Origin: Ulota crispa
Taxonomy: Eukaryota; Streptophyta; Bryopsida; Orthotrichales; Orthotrichaceae
DNA length: 64,000 nucleotides
NCBI GenBank assembly: GCA_963920765.1
Contig: OY987251.1
Location: 7,691,219-7,755,218, forward strand
Direction: 5' to 3'
In this document: positions 24,576 through 37,200 of the stretch, in pieces
Position numbering within the stretch: the stretch's first letter is position 1
How the letters are laid out: every line of letters begins with the position of its first letter
Program-made: the position numbers and the translations under genes
Notes under the pieces: generated by a model
Seen by the model: only the letters and a program-made list of their open reading frames with translations
Database searches by the model: none
Told to the model about the DNA's origin: nothing

Positions 24576-24831
24576 GAACCCGTCCCCGGAGGTTGGAGCA
24601 TGCACTATGGAATATAGGATGGGAGAATTGTCGGTGTAAGTGTATGGAAGCGTCTATGCTCTCAGATTATGCTCAAAAATCCCTTTCACAAATCCCTTTA
24701 GTCCGGAGTCACGTTGACAAGCAAACAGTTGGCCTTTTGTCTAGAATAATGGAGAACCAGGAAAGGAGATAAAAGTTTACCAATCACAAAAGGAAAAAAT
24801 TCATGGAGATAAAAGCTTACCAATTACAAAA

Positions 24832-25151
24832 GGAAAAGTTTCATAGATACCCCGAAGTTTACCATATTTACACAGATACCCCTGGCTTTTCAGAAATTAC
24901 ACAACTACCCTTGGATCATAATTTTCAGGCGTTTCTTAAATTGTGCATGCCACTTCCTTCTCCCTTGTGTGCAAGTTGCTTCTTTTATGTTCTATTGCAT
25001 TCCTTGTTTTAACATTGGTCATGAAAAAAGTAATGTGCATAACAAAACAAATGCCTGAAAGTTATGGTCCAAGGGTATTTGTGTAATTTCTAAAAATCAG
25101 GGATATCTATGTAAATATGGCAAACTTCAAGGATATCCATGAAACTTTCCC
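24832..25151. mobile_element. Fold-back MITE family P, copy 1 (9-bp duplication)
   Basis: Flanked by a perfect 9-bp duplication ATTACAAAA (24823-24831 and 25152-25160). The ends are GGAAAAGTTTCATAGATACC and its inverted counterpart, and the arms pair over about 100 bp. Nine-bp duplications and long inverted repeats fit Mutator-like MITEs. Relatives lie at 32723 and 38091. Confidence 0.85.
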
Positions 25152-25160
25152 ATTACAAAA

Positions 25161-28100
25161 TAGGGGCATATATTTTACTTTTATTATTGTTTGTAAAAAA
25201 AAGTTGAGAGCTTTTCCATCTTGGCCCCACAAAAACATGCCAAGGTGAATTGACCCCCTCATTGCCTCTTGATTGGAAGAATGGGGCCATGGAGCCAGCA
25301 TTCTTTTTAGTGGCAAAATTTTGCCAACTTTGATAGAATTTGGCCAGTGACTCCCTCCAAATTTAATCCAATCTCACAAGGACAACAAAGCACTCCCTAT
25401 TGTCTAAAAAGAACGCTGCTTGGAACTTTTTTTATTGCACATCCATGTTTTAGGGCAAGGGTGAAAAAACCCCATAATTTTAAAAACAAGGGTAAAAGTA
25501 ATGTTTTGCTCCCTATTTTGGAGTTGTTCAATTGCATCCTCCTTCTTAATTCTAAACTAAATCAAGGTCTTTGAATCCAAGATGTGAATTTGAAATTTCT
25601 AAATTTAATCTCTTGGTAGTAAATTTCCAAGATCTAACAATTTTTGAAATTTGAAAAAATATAACTTTTTCAACTTGGCCACTACGCACTCATAAAGCAA
25701 TTGAGATCCTATTCATCCAAGCAAGGGGCAATGAGGGGCTTAGTTCACCCTAGCCACAAAAACACGTGTGCAATATACTAACCCTAATGTTTGTTAGTAA
25801 ATTTCAAAAGATGCCATTCCACAACAAACAATTGAAATTTATATAGCTAAGTTTTGATTATTTGTACCAACATTTGGGGAGAAATTTTGACTTCACAAGC
25901 TAAAATCTAGCATTTTTTATTTTTTACTAATTTTTCAGTGGGATGCATTAGATATTATCTATGTTTGTTATGCAATATACTATAATTAAAATTTTAAGAT
26001 AAACTTGACAAATTTTATAACTAGTAGCTCCAGATTCAACCAATTTTTTTGCAATTTGAAACAACTCACAATACACCAAATGTTGGCTCTCCCCAAACAT
26101 TGATTGGTATAATACCAAGTTTTTAAAAGTAGATGAAGCAGCATTTAGGGAGAAGTTTTTACTTCACCGGCCAAAATCCAACATTTCACATTTTCGATTG
26201 GTTTTTCCCTAATTTACACAGGATATTTTCTGTGTTTACATTACAATATACTATAACTATTTTTTTTTTGTAAAATCTGACCAGTTCTTTTAGCGGTGGT
26301 TCTAAAGTCAACTGGCACTTTTGCAATTTGAACCAGCTGACAAGCTTCTCCCTGGACATAGGGTTGAAGCATATCTACAATTGAAAATGATCCACTTCCA
26401 CAAAAATAAAAATAAAAGCAGTAAAAAAAGAAATAAAAGCAACTAAACAAGTATTGAATAATCTAAAAGAAACGTTCTGGAATTATTCTTTGTGCAACTT
26501 GTTGGAATGTAAGCATGATTGTAGTGAATATTTGGTTCCAAGTCGTCAGAACTGCATCTTCCAAGTACTTTACCCCACCAAGTTGACACTGGATATTTGA
26601 GAATTTGATATAAATAAATGAAGCCCTAAAAGTAGAGGTACATTTATTATCGAGGAAAATAGAAAATTGAGTAGACTGAGAATTTGAAAATGGTGCACCA
26701 ATGAGCTGGGAGGTCCAAAAACAGAACAAAGTTAGCCGAACAAAATGACAAGATCACCTGTAGATATTTGAATTTATTGAATGAAAACCAGCTAACTTTT
26801 TCAAACATAGTGAAATATAGTATAAACATGTAGGCAATATATGGTGCATGTGCTCAAAAAATACGCTTACTATACAAAATTGCGATATGTGATCACAAGA
26901 AACAAAAATTCACAAATATAAGGCTAGATATATACATAATTATATTTTAACTTCAAATTGCAAATAGATGAGAGTTGTAAAGAATCTTAATTTTGTACCA
27001 TTCTGTACCGCATTTTTTGTTTTCTATGGCCATCTATATGTAATTTTCTAACGTCCTCTATTATGCCATTCTTTAAGGCCATGCACCAATCTCTAACCTC
27101 TTCTTTTAACCCCTTCTATTAACCCTTTTTATTTACCCCTCCTATTAGAGGTTTTCAAACTCCAACAAATTTTGTTTCTATTCAATGTGAACTCTCTTAT
27201 ATAAATTTTTAAAGCACATTCTTAGAGCACTTATTTGGTATTAACAAAGTAAACACTTCCAAAGGTGTTTATATCTCCATAAAAACATTTTTATATAGCC
27301 ATATAATCCTTTGTCAGATTTCATCTAACTTTGCATGCAAATTAAAATTCTTTCTTTTGCCTATACTATCTACAAACTCAAATTTACTACTTGTCCTCCA
27401 AGATATCTTTAGGTTATGGAGCTAGTTGCACTCAGTTACTTTAAATTTTCTTGTTTGTACTGCTACATACAACATTTTATGCTCCCCCATTGCTATAATG
27501 CAACTCAATTATCTTTCATGTAAAGTGTTTGATGTCCATATATTAATTTCCTTTGTTGAGTGTTTATAATGTCCATAGATTTTTTTTTTTTGATTTAATA
27601 CAAACGTAGGGTTTCAACTTTGAAACATGGAAAATGCCTAGGTGAACCAAGGTCAACATAATTAAAAATGGGAACCACATAATATGGAAATTTGGTACGT
27701 TAAAGTTTATAACCTTGTATTGTATTGTATCATTCATAACATGTACACTTGCATTTATGGCTTAGTGATTTTGGCCTTAAAACACTCCAATGGAAGTGGT
27801 TACAATTTCAAATTCAAACCTTGTCAAGGTGCTTACCATTAAGGTACACCCCCAACTATGAATCGTCAAATGACCTTGCTGTCACATGGAGACTAGAGAA
27901 ATTTCTCAAGGGATAGAAAAAAATTGTTCTTTATGCAGTTTACATCCTATTAGATGCATCAAGAATGGACCTTGCCATTTAGGTCCAATAGGCTTAGAAC
28001 AATTGAACCATTGTTCCCAACAACACCTTCATTCACTCCAATCTTTTAGCCCCTCAATGCCCAAGGGATCAAAATTTGGCCTCTTTTTCAATGTATTTGG

Positions 28101-28224
28101 ATATTCCTTGGGCATTGAAAGGCTATTCTTCCCCCTTTGTTGAGACATTCTTTAGAACTTTTTGCTTTGCCAATCTCTTTCCCATAATGTACAACACAAT
28201 TTATTGCACATACATCAATGTGGG
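25161..28224. other. AT-rich intergenic stretch, no gene or clear element
   Basis: Only short chance frames occur. A pyrimidine-rich patch lies near 27080-27160. No conserved protein motif or element end was recognised. Confidence 0.45.
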
Positions 28225-28397
28225 CACTACAAGAAAACCGTGTTCAAATTGACACGTCCGAATTGACTAAACATGTCCAAATTGACAAAAGAATATCCAA
28301 ATTGACAAAAAAATGTCCAAATTGACAAAAAAAATGTCCAAATTGACACATCCAAATCTACAAAAAATGACCAAATTGACAACGTTTCCTTGTAGTG
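28225..28397. mobile_element. CACTA-type MITE
   Basis: Starts CACTACAAGAAAA and ends TTCCTTGTAGTG. Subterminal repeats of AAATTGACA and TGTCCAAATTGAC fill the unit. The CACTACAAGAAA terminus is the plant CACTA (EnSpm) signature. The 3-bp flanks (GGG and AGC) do not match here. Confidence 0.8.
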
Positions 28398-28599
28398 AGC
28401 CGGGGCCAACGTGAAAATATGAGCTTTTCTTACATACAAGGGCAACAACAATAATTTGCACCCTATTTTGGCTTTGTTCTATAGAAACCTCCTCTTGAAT
28501 TCTACACTAAATCAAGATTTTGTAATCCAAATGTGAATTCAAAATTATGAAATTCATAGGTAAAAATCTAAACTCTTTTATTTTCTGACGGGTGCATAA

Positions 28600-28840
28600 T
28601 GCAGAGCTTTTCCACCCTGACCCCACATCGACTCAAGTGCAGTAGATCAAGCCCTGCTGTACAGTACCATTCTCTACTGTAGCTCCTGATGCTGAGTCGG
28701 CATTCCAGCATGCAGAGGAAATTGAGCAGGTTACCGGCAGGGATGAGGGGGCACTGGGCATCCGGGAAAACCCAGCATGCAAAGACTACTGACAGTGCTA
28801 AGGAATCGAGGCAGAGCTGCTGATGCGGCAGAGCAGAAAT
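28600..28840. other. GC-rich unique segment, identity unknown
   Basis: About 240 bp, markedly more GC-rich than its surroundings, between a CACTA MITE and a TA-flanked MITE. One frame is open for about 27 codons (AEEIEQVTGRDEGALGIREN). It could be a captured gene fragment; I recognise no family. Confidence 0.3.
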
Positions 28841-28841
28841 A

Positions 28842-28995
28842 AGGTAGACACACCCAAATCCGACCCCTCCCCTAGGCCGACCATCAGTGTACCCAGGGTG
28901 TACATTTTAGTTCAGATCTGAAATGTACATCATGTGTACATAAGGTTGGAATTGGGGAGGCCCTGCTCAATAATTGGGTATGGATATGTCTACCT
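28842..28995. mobile_element. TA-flanked AGGTAG MITE, 154 bp
   Basis: Starts AGGTAGACACACCCAA and ends GGATATGTCTACCT, flanked by TA on both sides. The arms hold the complementary motifs TCCGACCCCTCCCC and GGGGAGG. Confidence 0.75.
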
Positions 28996-29249
28996 TAGAA
29001 GAGTAGAGAAAGTGGCAGCCAGCCAATTGAGCCAAGTGAAGAAGAATGCGCCAACCCAAAAAGAAAACACCAATGGTGATCATAAGAAGTGCTAAACAAC
29101 AATAGTTCTCCTAATTGGTGCTCATGAAAGTAGCTTTAAGGTCAAGTACATTAGTAGAAAGTCACTAATGAATTGGTCATTTTTAAGGTTTAGTGTATTT
29201 TGTTCTTGTTTTTGCTAGTCATTGATGAAGGCTAGCCTTCATGGGAAAC

Positions 29250-29387
29250 TGTCCAAAACAACAAAAATATGTCCAAATCAACATGGCTAAATCTACAAAA
29301 ATTATCCAATTTGACATTTTTTTTTGTCATTTTGGACACATTTAGTCAATTCGGACATGTTAAGTAGGACACAATTTCTTGTAGTGG
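29250..29387. mobile_element. CACTA-type MITE, only one end kept
   Basis: The right end TTTCTTGTAGTG and subterminal TGTCCAAA and GGACATG motifs match the CACTA units at 28225 and 46936. No CACTACAAG end is found on the left. Confidence 0.6.
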
Positions 29388-29984
29388 CTATTTGCAATAT
29401 CCCCTCCACGTGGAAGTGCCAAAGGTAATAATTAGTGGTTTTGACTTGGGAAACTTCCACCCACTATTGGTCTTGCTTTTATGAAACCCCCTCCACCCCC
29501 TTACTTGAAAGGATGCCTTTTGCGTATTAAATAGCAAAAATTATACCAACTAAGATTTGAAACCACCACACAAAACAACGGGCTAGATTTTTTTGAAAAT
29601 TTGATTATAGCAAATCATGATATAAGTAGAAAATATCCGGTGCATGCATATGAAAAAATTGGTGGAAAAATAGGAAGCGCCAACCTATAGCCAGTGAAGC
29701 TCGATCACTAGGCCTAACGGTTTGACCTAGAGTTTGATTTTTGTTTTGGTCAAGGTAGAACAACCCGCACCCCAAAATGCACACATGTAAGGAAAATTTG
29801 GTTAAAATTGAAAAGATTGAACAATGTGTGTAAGTTCATCCAAAAAAACTACTAGTATAAGCTACTTTCATCCAAAATCAACTAGGTTTTTGCTCAAGAA
29901 GGGATGTGGCTATTTTATCCACTTTTCACTTGAATTTTTTATTGAATGTCTTAGTGTAATGGTTGTCAGAGGCAGTTTGAGGTA

Positions 29985-30311
29985 AGGTAGGAGGCTCGAA
30001 CTTTGTCAGGGCATTAAACCCGCTCACCTCCCCGAATGAACTTTGCCGGTACATGTCCTTATTCATAGCCTTTCAGAAATTTATAGTGGATGTACATTTG
30101 AGGAGGTGGGCGGTTTTAGAGCCCTATGACCCTTCCACTTCAAAATTTCATAACTACTTCCACATTGCTCCAAAAAATACAAAATAACTTGAGTTAGATG
30201 CCAATTCCTCTTGTCTTTCAAGGAAAATTTACTGAAAAATATTTCAAGAAGTTTCACCTCCCCAAAATTCAGTTTCAGCCATTAGATGGTTAGTTTATGA
30301 GCCTCTTACCT
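29985..30311. mobile_element. TA-flanked fold-back MITE, family Q copy 1
   Basis: Starts AGGTAGGAGGCTC and ends GAGCCTCTTACCT, flanked by TA. The interior is the inverted counterpart of 33437-33744 (GAGGAGGTGGGCGGTTTTAGA). Its right TA lies inside the TTAA of the next element. Confidence 0.75.
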
Positions 30312-30314
30312 TAA

Positions 30315-30540
30315 CCCCTAAATGCCTATAGGGCATAGTATATACGTTGACGTATAATTGTCATTTGTTACCAATAAGAAATTTTAATTTGGGATCTCAA
30401 GTAGCTCACTAGAATTGCATTGATCTATTCTCCAACTTCTTTGTTGGTCTCATATGTAATAGAGTTGTGGATCCATTCCAAATACAAGAAAAATACGCTG
30501 TATTGTATTGGTCGCAAAGCGCCTTCTCGTCGTTCAAGGA
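30315..30540. mobile_element. TTAA-flanked MITE, family B, intact
   Basis: 226 bp between TTAA at 30311-30314 and 30541-30544. Starts CCCCTAAATGCC and ends CGTTCAAGGA. Internal landmarks are TACGTTGACGTATAATTG and TGGATCCATTCCAAATACA. Confidence 0.88.
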
Positions 30541-30543
30541 TTA

Positions 30544-30625
30544 AGATTTAGGCAAAAATTAGCTAGAAGAAAGAACCAGACTCTGACTCAGCATTTAATA
30601 AGTTGGCAAATTTTTGCCTAAATCT
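30544..30625. repeat. 82-bp TA-flanked hairpin
   Basis: Starts AGATTTAGGCAAAAATT and ends AATTTTTGCCTAAATCT, a perfect 17-bp inverted end pair with TA flanks. A single arm of the same family is visible at about 1265-1285. Confidence 0.75.
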
Positions 30626-31099
30626 TACCTCAAATATCAGGTGGCTATCGGTACACAAAGATTTTTGTGTGAAAAGTTAGATGAAATCGTCAAATTCTTC
30701 CTAGAGCAAAATCCAATTTACCAGATTTTAGATGAAAGTAGCTTATATTAGCAATTTTTTGGATGCACGTCTGTAAATCATTCATTTGTTCCAATTTTAG
30801 CTAAAATTTCCCTACCTGCATTCTGGGTTGCGAGTCGCTCTACCCCGCCAAAAACAAAATTAAACCCTGCTCTGACCCACTCTGCTGCTCACCAGGACGA
30901 GAGCCACCCCCGGGGCCAAGACGCGACTGTGGGCTCCCCCGTGGGCTGCCCTTGCCGGTATTCTATCCAGTGGGCATCCACGTGGACTGCGGCACAGGGG
31001 TTCATGCCTTCATGCAAACAGCTCTCCTGACTCCTGACTCCTGAGCTTTATCCAAAAAGCACCCCCCATGCCCGCGGATACGCCCCCTTGCGTATTGCC

Positions 31100-31695
31100 A
31101 CCACCGCCGGCACCGAACCCACAAAACCACTCCCACGCCCGCGCTCGCTCTCACACTCTCGCCCTCACTCTCGCACTCTCGCACTCGTCCTCACTCCCCC
31201 TCACACACCCACACTCGAATCCCCGCTCTCCTCCTGCCGATGCTCACACTCCCCCCACCCCCACTCTCCCCAACTCCCCACACACTCCACAACCACGCCA
31301 AAATTCCCGTTTCCACAACCTCTTGGATCCCCACATTTGCTTACATCCACCCTACACTCATTCACTCACTCACTCACTCACTCACCCCGCCCTATAAGGC
31401 CCTTCCTTGGGGTTGCATTGGACACGTTTGTGCGTAGATCGGTAGGGTTGGTCTCATTTGGAATTCCGCTGGGGTTTTAGGGTAGTGCTGGTTTGGGGTT
31501 TGGAGGTGTGTGTGTGACGACGACGATGGGTGTGATTCTGTTTCTGGAGCGAGGGTTTGGTGTGGCGTGAGAGAAAGAGAGAGAGAGAGAGGAATGGAAA
31601 GTGGGTTTGTGTGGCTACAGAGGTCATGAGGTCCCCGCTGCCATCGTCGCTGCTGCTGCTGAATGGGCGTCGTGTGAGCGGAGGAGGGTCACTTG
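31100..31695 (+). promoter_or_regulatory. C- and CT-rich 5' region of WRNIP1 with upstream ORFs
   Basis: 31130-31390 is strongly pyrimidine-rich on the + strand, with a CTCACTCA microsatellite at about 31353-31384 and a GA run at 31571-31592. Three upstream ATGs precede the WRNIP1 start. 31526 opens 14 codons, 31594 opens 11 codons, and 31626 opens a 35-codon frame that ends at 31733 inside exon 1 in another frame. The transcription start was not identified, so which of these lie in the mRNA is unknown. Confidence 0.45.
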
Positions 31696-34213
31696 ATGAT
31701 GGATCAGCTCGTGGATATGGGATTTCCGCATGACTTGGCAGCTCAGGTGTGCTCCCTCACTGATCGGTGCTCTGGGCGCTTCTCTTGCTCTCGCTCTGTC
31801 TCTCTCTCTCGCTCTCTTTCTCTCTGCCGTTTGCTATTGCTTGTTGCTCTCAACTTTTCTCTTTTTCTCTTTGGCTAATGTAGGGTTTACTCTTTGCATC
31901 GCATGTTGACTTCAATCTCGCTTTGTTGCGGCCTACTGTGGAGAATATACTCCGCATCACTTTAAGGGTTTAATCTCCATAATGTGTTGACCTCGTTCTG
32001 TTCTTTTCTTGTGGCCAAGGTAGAGGATACTATTTGCAAAGCAGGTTAACCCTTAGACGTCCCAATGGCATAGTAGATACGTTGCCGTATATTTGGCATT
32101 TGCTACCAACAAGAAGTTTTAACTTGGGATCTCAACTAACTCACTAGAACCAGATTGATATATATATTCCAATTTCTTTGTTGATCTCAAATGTAGTGGA
32201 GGTGTGGATCCATTCCAAATACAAGGAAAATACCCCGTATTGTACTGGTTGCAAAGGGCCTTTCTAACGTTTAAGGGTTAACGTTGTCAAGTACCAAACC
32301 CTAGAAACATCATGGTAGAGAGATCCTTGGGGTACGAGAGCCAGGGAAGGGTTCGATTTGTAGAGAGAGTGTTTAGTAGTTTCTTTTTAGGGATACAGCA
32401 GCCAGATTTTTGTTGAGATCAATGTTTGTGTATGATCGGAGGGTTAGCAGAACAATACCATTTTCCATTCAGATGAGTTTGTTGTTAGTAGTCGATGTAG
32501 GGCACACGGGATCAGGTGCCTAATGGTTTTAGTAGACGGCGTGCAGGCATTGGCAGCAACGGGAGGGAAGTCTACTCTGACAGCAACAGAGTGGATTCTC
32601 GGTCAGATGGAGTCCCGGAATTCATCCATGTCGAAGCACTCACATCCACATCCACAGCCGCAGGTAAAGTCAGTTTCATATGTCACGCTTCACCCGAAGT
32701 CAGCAAATCACGTTAGTTTTTTGGGAAAACTTCATGGATACCCCTGAAGTTTGCCATATTTTCATAGATACCCCTACTTTTTCAGAAATTTCAAAAATAC
32801 CCTTGGACCAAAATTTTCAGGCGTTTGTTTTGTTGTGCATATCACTTCCTTCACTACTTCTTTCTTGTTATGCGTGCACACAAAGGAAGAAGGTAAGTGG
32901 CATGCCCAACAAAACAAACACTTGAGAATTCTGGTCCAAGAGTATTTGTGAAATTTCTGAAAAAGTAGGGGTATCTATGAAAATATGGCAAACTTCAGGG
33001 GTATCCATGAAATTTTCCCTAGTTTTTTTGCTTTATTGCTGATCCTTTGGTCTGTGTAGATGCAGGGGCGAGTAGACCAGTTTTTCGCTTCGAGTTCGGG
33101 AAGAAGAGTGCCGCAACACCAGCCAGGGACAGGGAGTAGCTCACATTTTGGACACCCAGCGGAGGACGACAGCAATGTGCACTGGAGGACGCGGCCGTCG
33201 TCCAGTGTGTCTTTATCTCCCGGTGTGGATGGAGGTCCAGACTTTGAGAGGAAACGGTTCTCTAGCGGGAAAGCTCAAGACGAACACTTGAGTCTGTCCA
33301 TGTTCCGTAAAGGGAGCCAAGCATTTGGCAACAATAACAACAATCAGGTACTACTAATTCGACCCAAAAGCACCAACTTCAATGACCAAACTTTTCTCTT
33401 TCGTTTTATGGTTTTTTGCTTTTTGAGAGTATACTAAGGTAAGGAGGCTCATGAATGGATCCTTCTAAGGGCTGAAATTGAGGTGAAACTTCTTGAAATA
33501 TTTTTCAGTAAATTTTCCTTGAAAGACAAGAGGAACTGGCATCTAACCCAAGTTGTTTCATATTGTTTGGAACTTTGTGGAACTAGTTATGAACTTTTGA
33601 AGTTGAATTGGCATAGGGCTCTAATGGTCCACCTCCTCAAATGTACATTGTCTATACATTGTTGAAGCCTATGAATAACAACATGTCCTACATATGAGGA
33701 GGTGGACCATTTTAGAACCTGGACGCTTTTGGAACTTCCTACCTTATTTGCACTACTCTCTCTCTGTGCCTTTTTTTAACACGTGTAGGATTGTGATTTC
33801 TGGAGAATTTATAGAGCTGGGGAGAGAGATCTTTGGGTACAACGAGAGCCGAATCTGTCGACATTAGAGTTTATGGTTTTGTATGAGTTTTTCTTATGCA
33901 GTTTTCTCAGAGTGGGAGGTATTTTAGATCACTGGTTTCCATTCAAAGATCAGCGATCATGGGATCGATGTAGTGATTCTTGTAGCAGTGCTGGTAGATG
34001 AGCTCATCTCTTGTGTACTTTATGCACCAGGGTGGTGGTAGAGAGTACTCTGGTTTCACACCTCCCTCTACAACTAAACCTCGGCCATCCGACATCAACA
34101 ACGAAACTGTGGCATCGACGACGGGGAAAAGCTTAGCAGCAGCTCCTACTCACCCACGGCCACCGATGCTGGAGCCGTCCAACAAGAGGCCGAAACCAAA
34201 CGATGCAACGGAG

Positions 34214-34245
<32 letters not shown>

Positions 34246-37200
34246 GCAGCAGCAACAGCAGCAGCAGGAGGAGGAGAAGATGACGACGCCGGTTCCAGTG
34301 TGGAAACAGGCAGCTCCTGCTGCACCAATGTTTGGAGCCAAAGTTGCAAGTAAGAAGAATCTGGCACCTCTGGCGGAGCGGATGCGACCGGCTGATGTGG
34401 ACCTCGTCGTGGGCCAGGACCATTTGCTCGGACCGCGCTGCATACTGCGCAGCTTGATTGACAACAACTCTCTCAGCTCCATCATCTTCTGGGGACCTCC
34501 TGGCACTGGGAAAACCTCGCTTGTCCGCGCCATTGCACGCGCCGTGTCGTACCGGTTTTTTGCCCTCTCCGCCGTGTCCAGTGGCTTGAAGGAGGTGCGT
34601 GAGATTCTGGAAGAGGCCAAGAGAGCACGGAAGTTTGGGGAGCGCACTCTTCTCTTCCTTGACGAAATACATAGGTTGGTCTTGATTTCGAAGGAACTTA
34701 CCAACTCTTTTCTCTCGTGTTTTATACTCCCTCTGTCCCTCTAAAAACGTCCAAAAAAGCTTCCTTGCGAAGGATTAACTGCGTTTTTAGTCTTTGTGCT
34801 AGTGACACACATGCATTCAAGAATTAATATACCATCTACCAAATGTATGCAAAATCTCTAGTTTTGATGTCGCCGTTTGGGCACCCAAATCCCATGCAAA
34901 AAGTACCATATTTGTGGATGTTGCCAACTCCTTATTATTAGCGATTTAAGAGATTAGTAGCAACAATGGTACCTCATATGGGCAAAGCCAAGCATGCTAG
35001 GAGAGGAATGCTCTCTAATCGCTTAACTTGCCCCCCATGAGATCATCGAACATGTCAAACGCTTTCTCAGCGTCTGAGGGAGCTTTTTAGTGGTACAAGA
35101 AATGTCTCTGATTTGGAGCTTTTTAGAGGGACAGAGGGAGTATTTTGTATTCTTCTAAAATGGCAGAGAGTAGTGCATATCTGATGAGTTGTTGTTTGTC
35201 CTGTTTTTCTTTTGCCATTCACAGGTTCAACAAAGCGCAGCAGGATGCGTTCCTGCCATTCGTGGAGGCCGGCCACATAGTCTTCATTGGAGCCACAACC
35301 GAGAACCCGTCGTTCGAGATAAACGCGGCGCTGCTGTCGCGTTGCAAAGTGCTCACCTTGAACAAGTTGCAGCCAGAGCACATACGAAGCTTGCTGGAGC
35401 GCGCCATTCTCGACAAGGAGAAGGGCTTACTGTTATCATTCGTCGGGAGCGCTCCTGGCGACGTCATCAAGGTGGAAGAGGACGCGCTCCAGTTCTTAGC
35501 CAGCGCTGCTGACGGGGACGCACGCGCTGCTCTCAACTCTTTAGAAATCGCTGGGCTGGCTGCTTTCTCCACCTCAGAAAACACAACCACAACCACAAAC
35601 AGCAACACAGGCACAAACAGCAACACAGGCACAAACACCAACACAGGCACAAACACAAACACAGGCACAGGCACAAACACGAACACAAACACGAACACAA
35701 GCACGCCTCCTCGAAGAATCAACCTTGAGGAGAAGCATTTCAACATGCGTTCAGAGGTGGTGGTGAATGTGAAAACTGACGGCGACAAGGACGTGCACAT
35801 ATCGTCCGAAGTGGTGAAGCAAGAGACGTCTTCGTCGCTCATGGTCGTCTCCACGGCAGCGAGCCTCAAGAGGGACATTTCCGGGAACGGGTTCGGAATC
35901 AAACGTTTGGAAGTGCTGAAGGAGAATCTGAAGAAGGAGAATTCCTTGGATGATTACACGAAGCCGTTCAAGAGGTTCGTTGGTGGCAAGGAGGTGGTGA
36001 AGGGTGTGAAAGAGGTGAAAGAGAGATCTTTGAGTGGTGAGACGCAAGGTGACTCTGGAGGTTATTTGCATGATGTCGCGTCTAAGGATATGCGCGAGCG
36101 TGACGGGAGCTCCGAGCGCGTGGAGCGCCCTGCAGCAGGCAACACCAACAATTTGTATGATACCGGTGGTGGTGATGTTGCTGGTGGTGGTGTCGACCCC
36201 AAAAAGGAGCGCAGGATCGTAATTACTCTTCAGCAGGTAATGCTCTTGACATTTCTCAAACTCCAGTGCGCCATTGTCACAGTTTGTCTCGGCTTGTCAC
36301 GGTGCCTGCACTTGTATACAGTCCAGGTCACGCGTAAGAGCATCTCCAGCCTTGCTTGAAGTAATTACATCTATTTTTGAAGGGCCCTCACAATTCTTGC
36401 TCCCTAGTCATGCACTTCAAACACGGCCCTTGCACTTCAAGCGCATTTGACCATTCACCAAATTTGACCATTTACCCAAAGGGAATATATGATAAAGCTC
36501 ACTAAACTTACGATGAATAGTGTTGTGAAAGGTCATTGTTTTGACACACTAGAATGGAGTGGCATGAGATAATTTTGGGGAATTGATTATGTGTACTACA
36601 CCCTTTGAACTACTGTACCACACCTCGGGGTAAATTTTAGATTTCTACCATCAGAAAGCTGAATTTGAGAATTTGGAATTTAGTTTAGAACCATAAAAAA
36701 AGTTTCAATTCAACAATACCCAATAAAAAAGTTTAGCTAGGGAGAAAAGTGTTACCTTTGCTTTTGTTTGTAAAAAAAGATAAGCTTTTTCATTGGGTGT
36801 TGTTGAATTGCAACTTTTTTTTATGGTTCTAGACCAAATTATGGTCTGTAAGTCCAAATCTAAATTCAAAAGTCTCAAATTCATCTTTTATGGTAGAAAT
36901 CTAAAATTTACCCTGGGGGTGTGGTACAATAGTTCAAAGGGTGTGGTACAATAGTTCAAAGGGTGTGGTACAATAGTTCAAAGGGTGTGGTACAATAGTT
37001 CAAAGGGTGTGGTACACATATCAATTCCCTAATTTTGAGGGACCCTGAGCACTTCTCATCCGTGCTTGGAGTGTGTCATACCAGTGTTCTTTTTTTTTGG
37101 CGATTTGGTGCTCAATTGCACCAAAAAAAAATCTGGCTCAAAAATGTGGCAAAAAACTTGGATGAAATCACCAAAAAAAACTTCAAATTAAAAAAAATCT

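Noticed and set aside
24240-24605. Proline- and serine-rich minus-strand frames of 90-121 codons
   Set aside because: They come from the G-rich minisatellite read on the opposite strand, with no start context or known domain.
31068-31480. Overlapping frames of 109 and 130 codons upstream of WRNIP1
   Set aside because: Low-complexity proline, serine and histidine products of a CT-rich tract in several frames; better read as 5' flank.
34133-34704. Long minus-strand frames opposite the WRNIP1 exon (179 and 184 codons)
   Set aside because: They are antisense shadows of the conserved AAA+ exon, with leucine or cysteine runs opposite the glutamine codons.
35219-35902. 227-codon minus-strand frame
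   Set aside because: Shadow of WRNIP1 exon 5; its VFVFVPV repeat mirrors the threonine-asparagine-glycine repeat on the coding strand.
36610-37020. Possible CRISPR-like array from the 22-bp repeats
   Set aside because: Repeats are directly adjacent without unique spacers, and lie in a eukaryotic intronic fold-back element.
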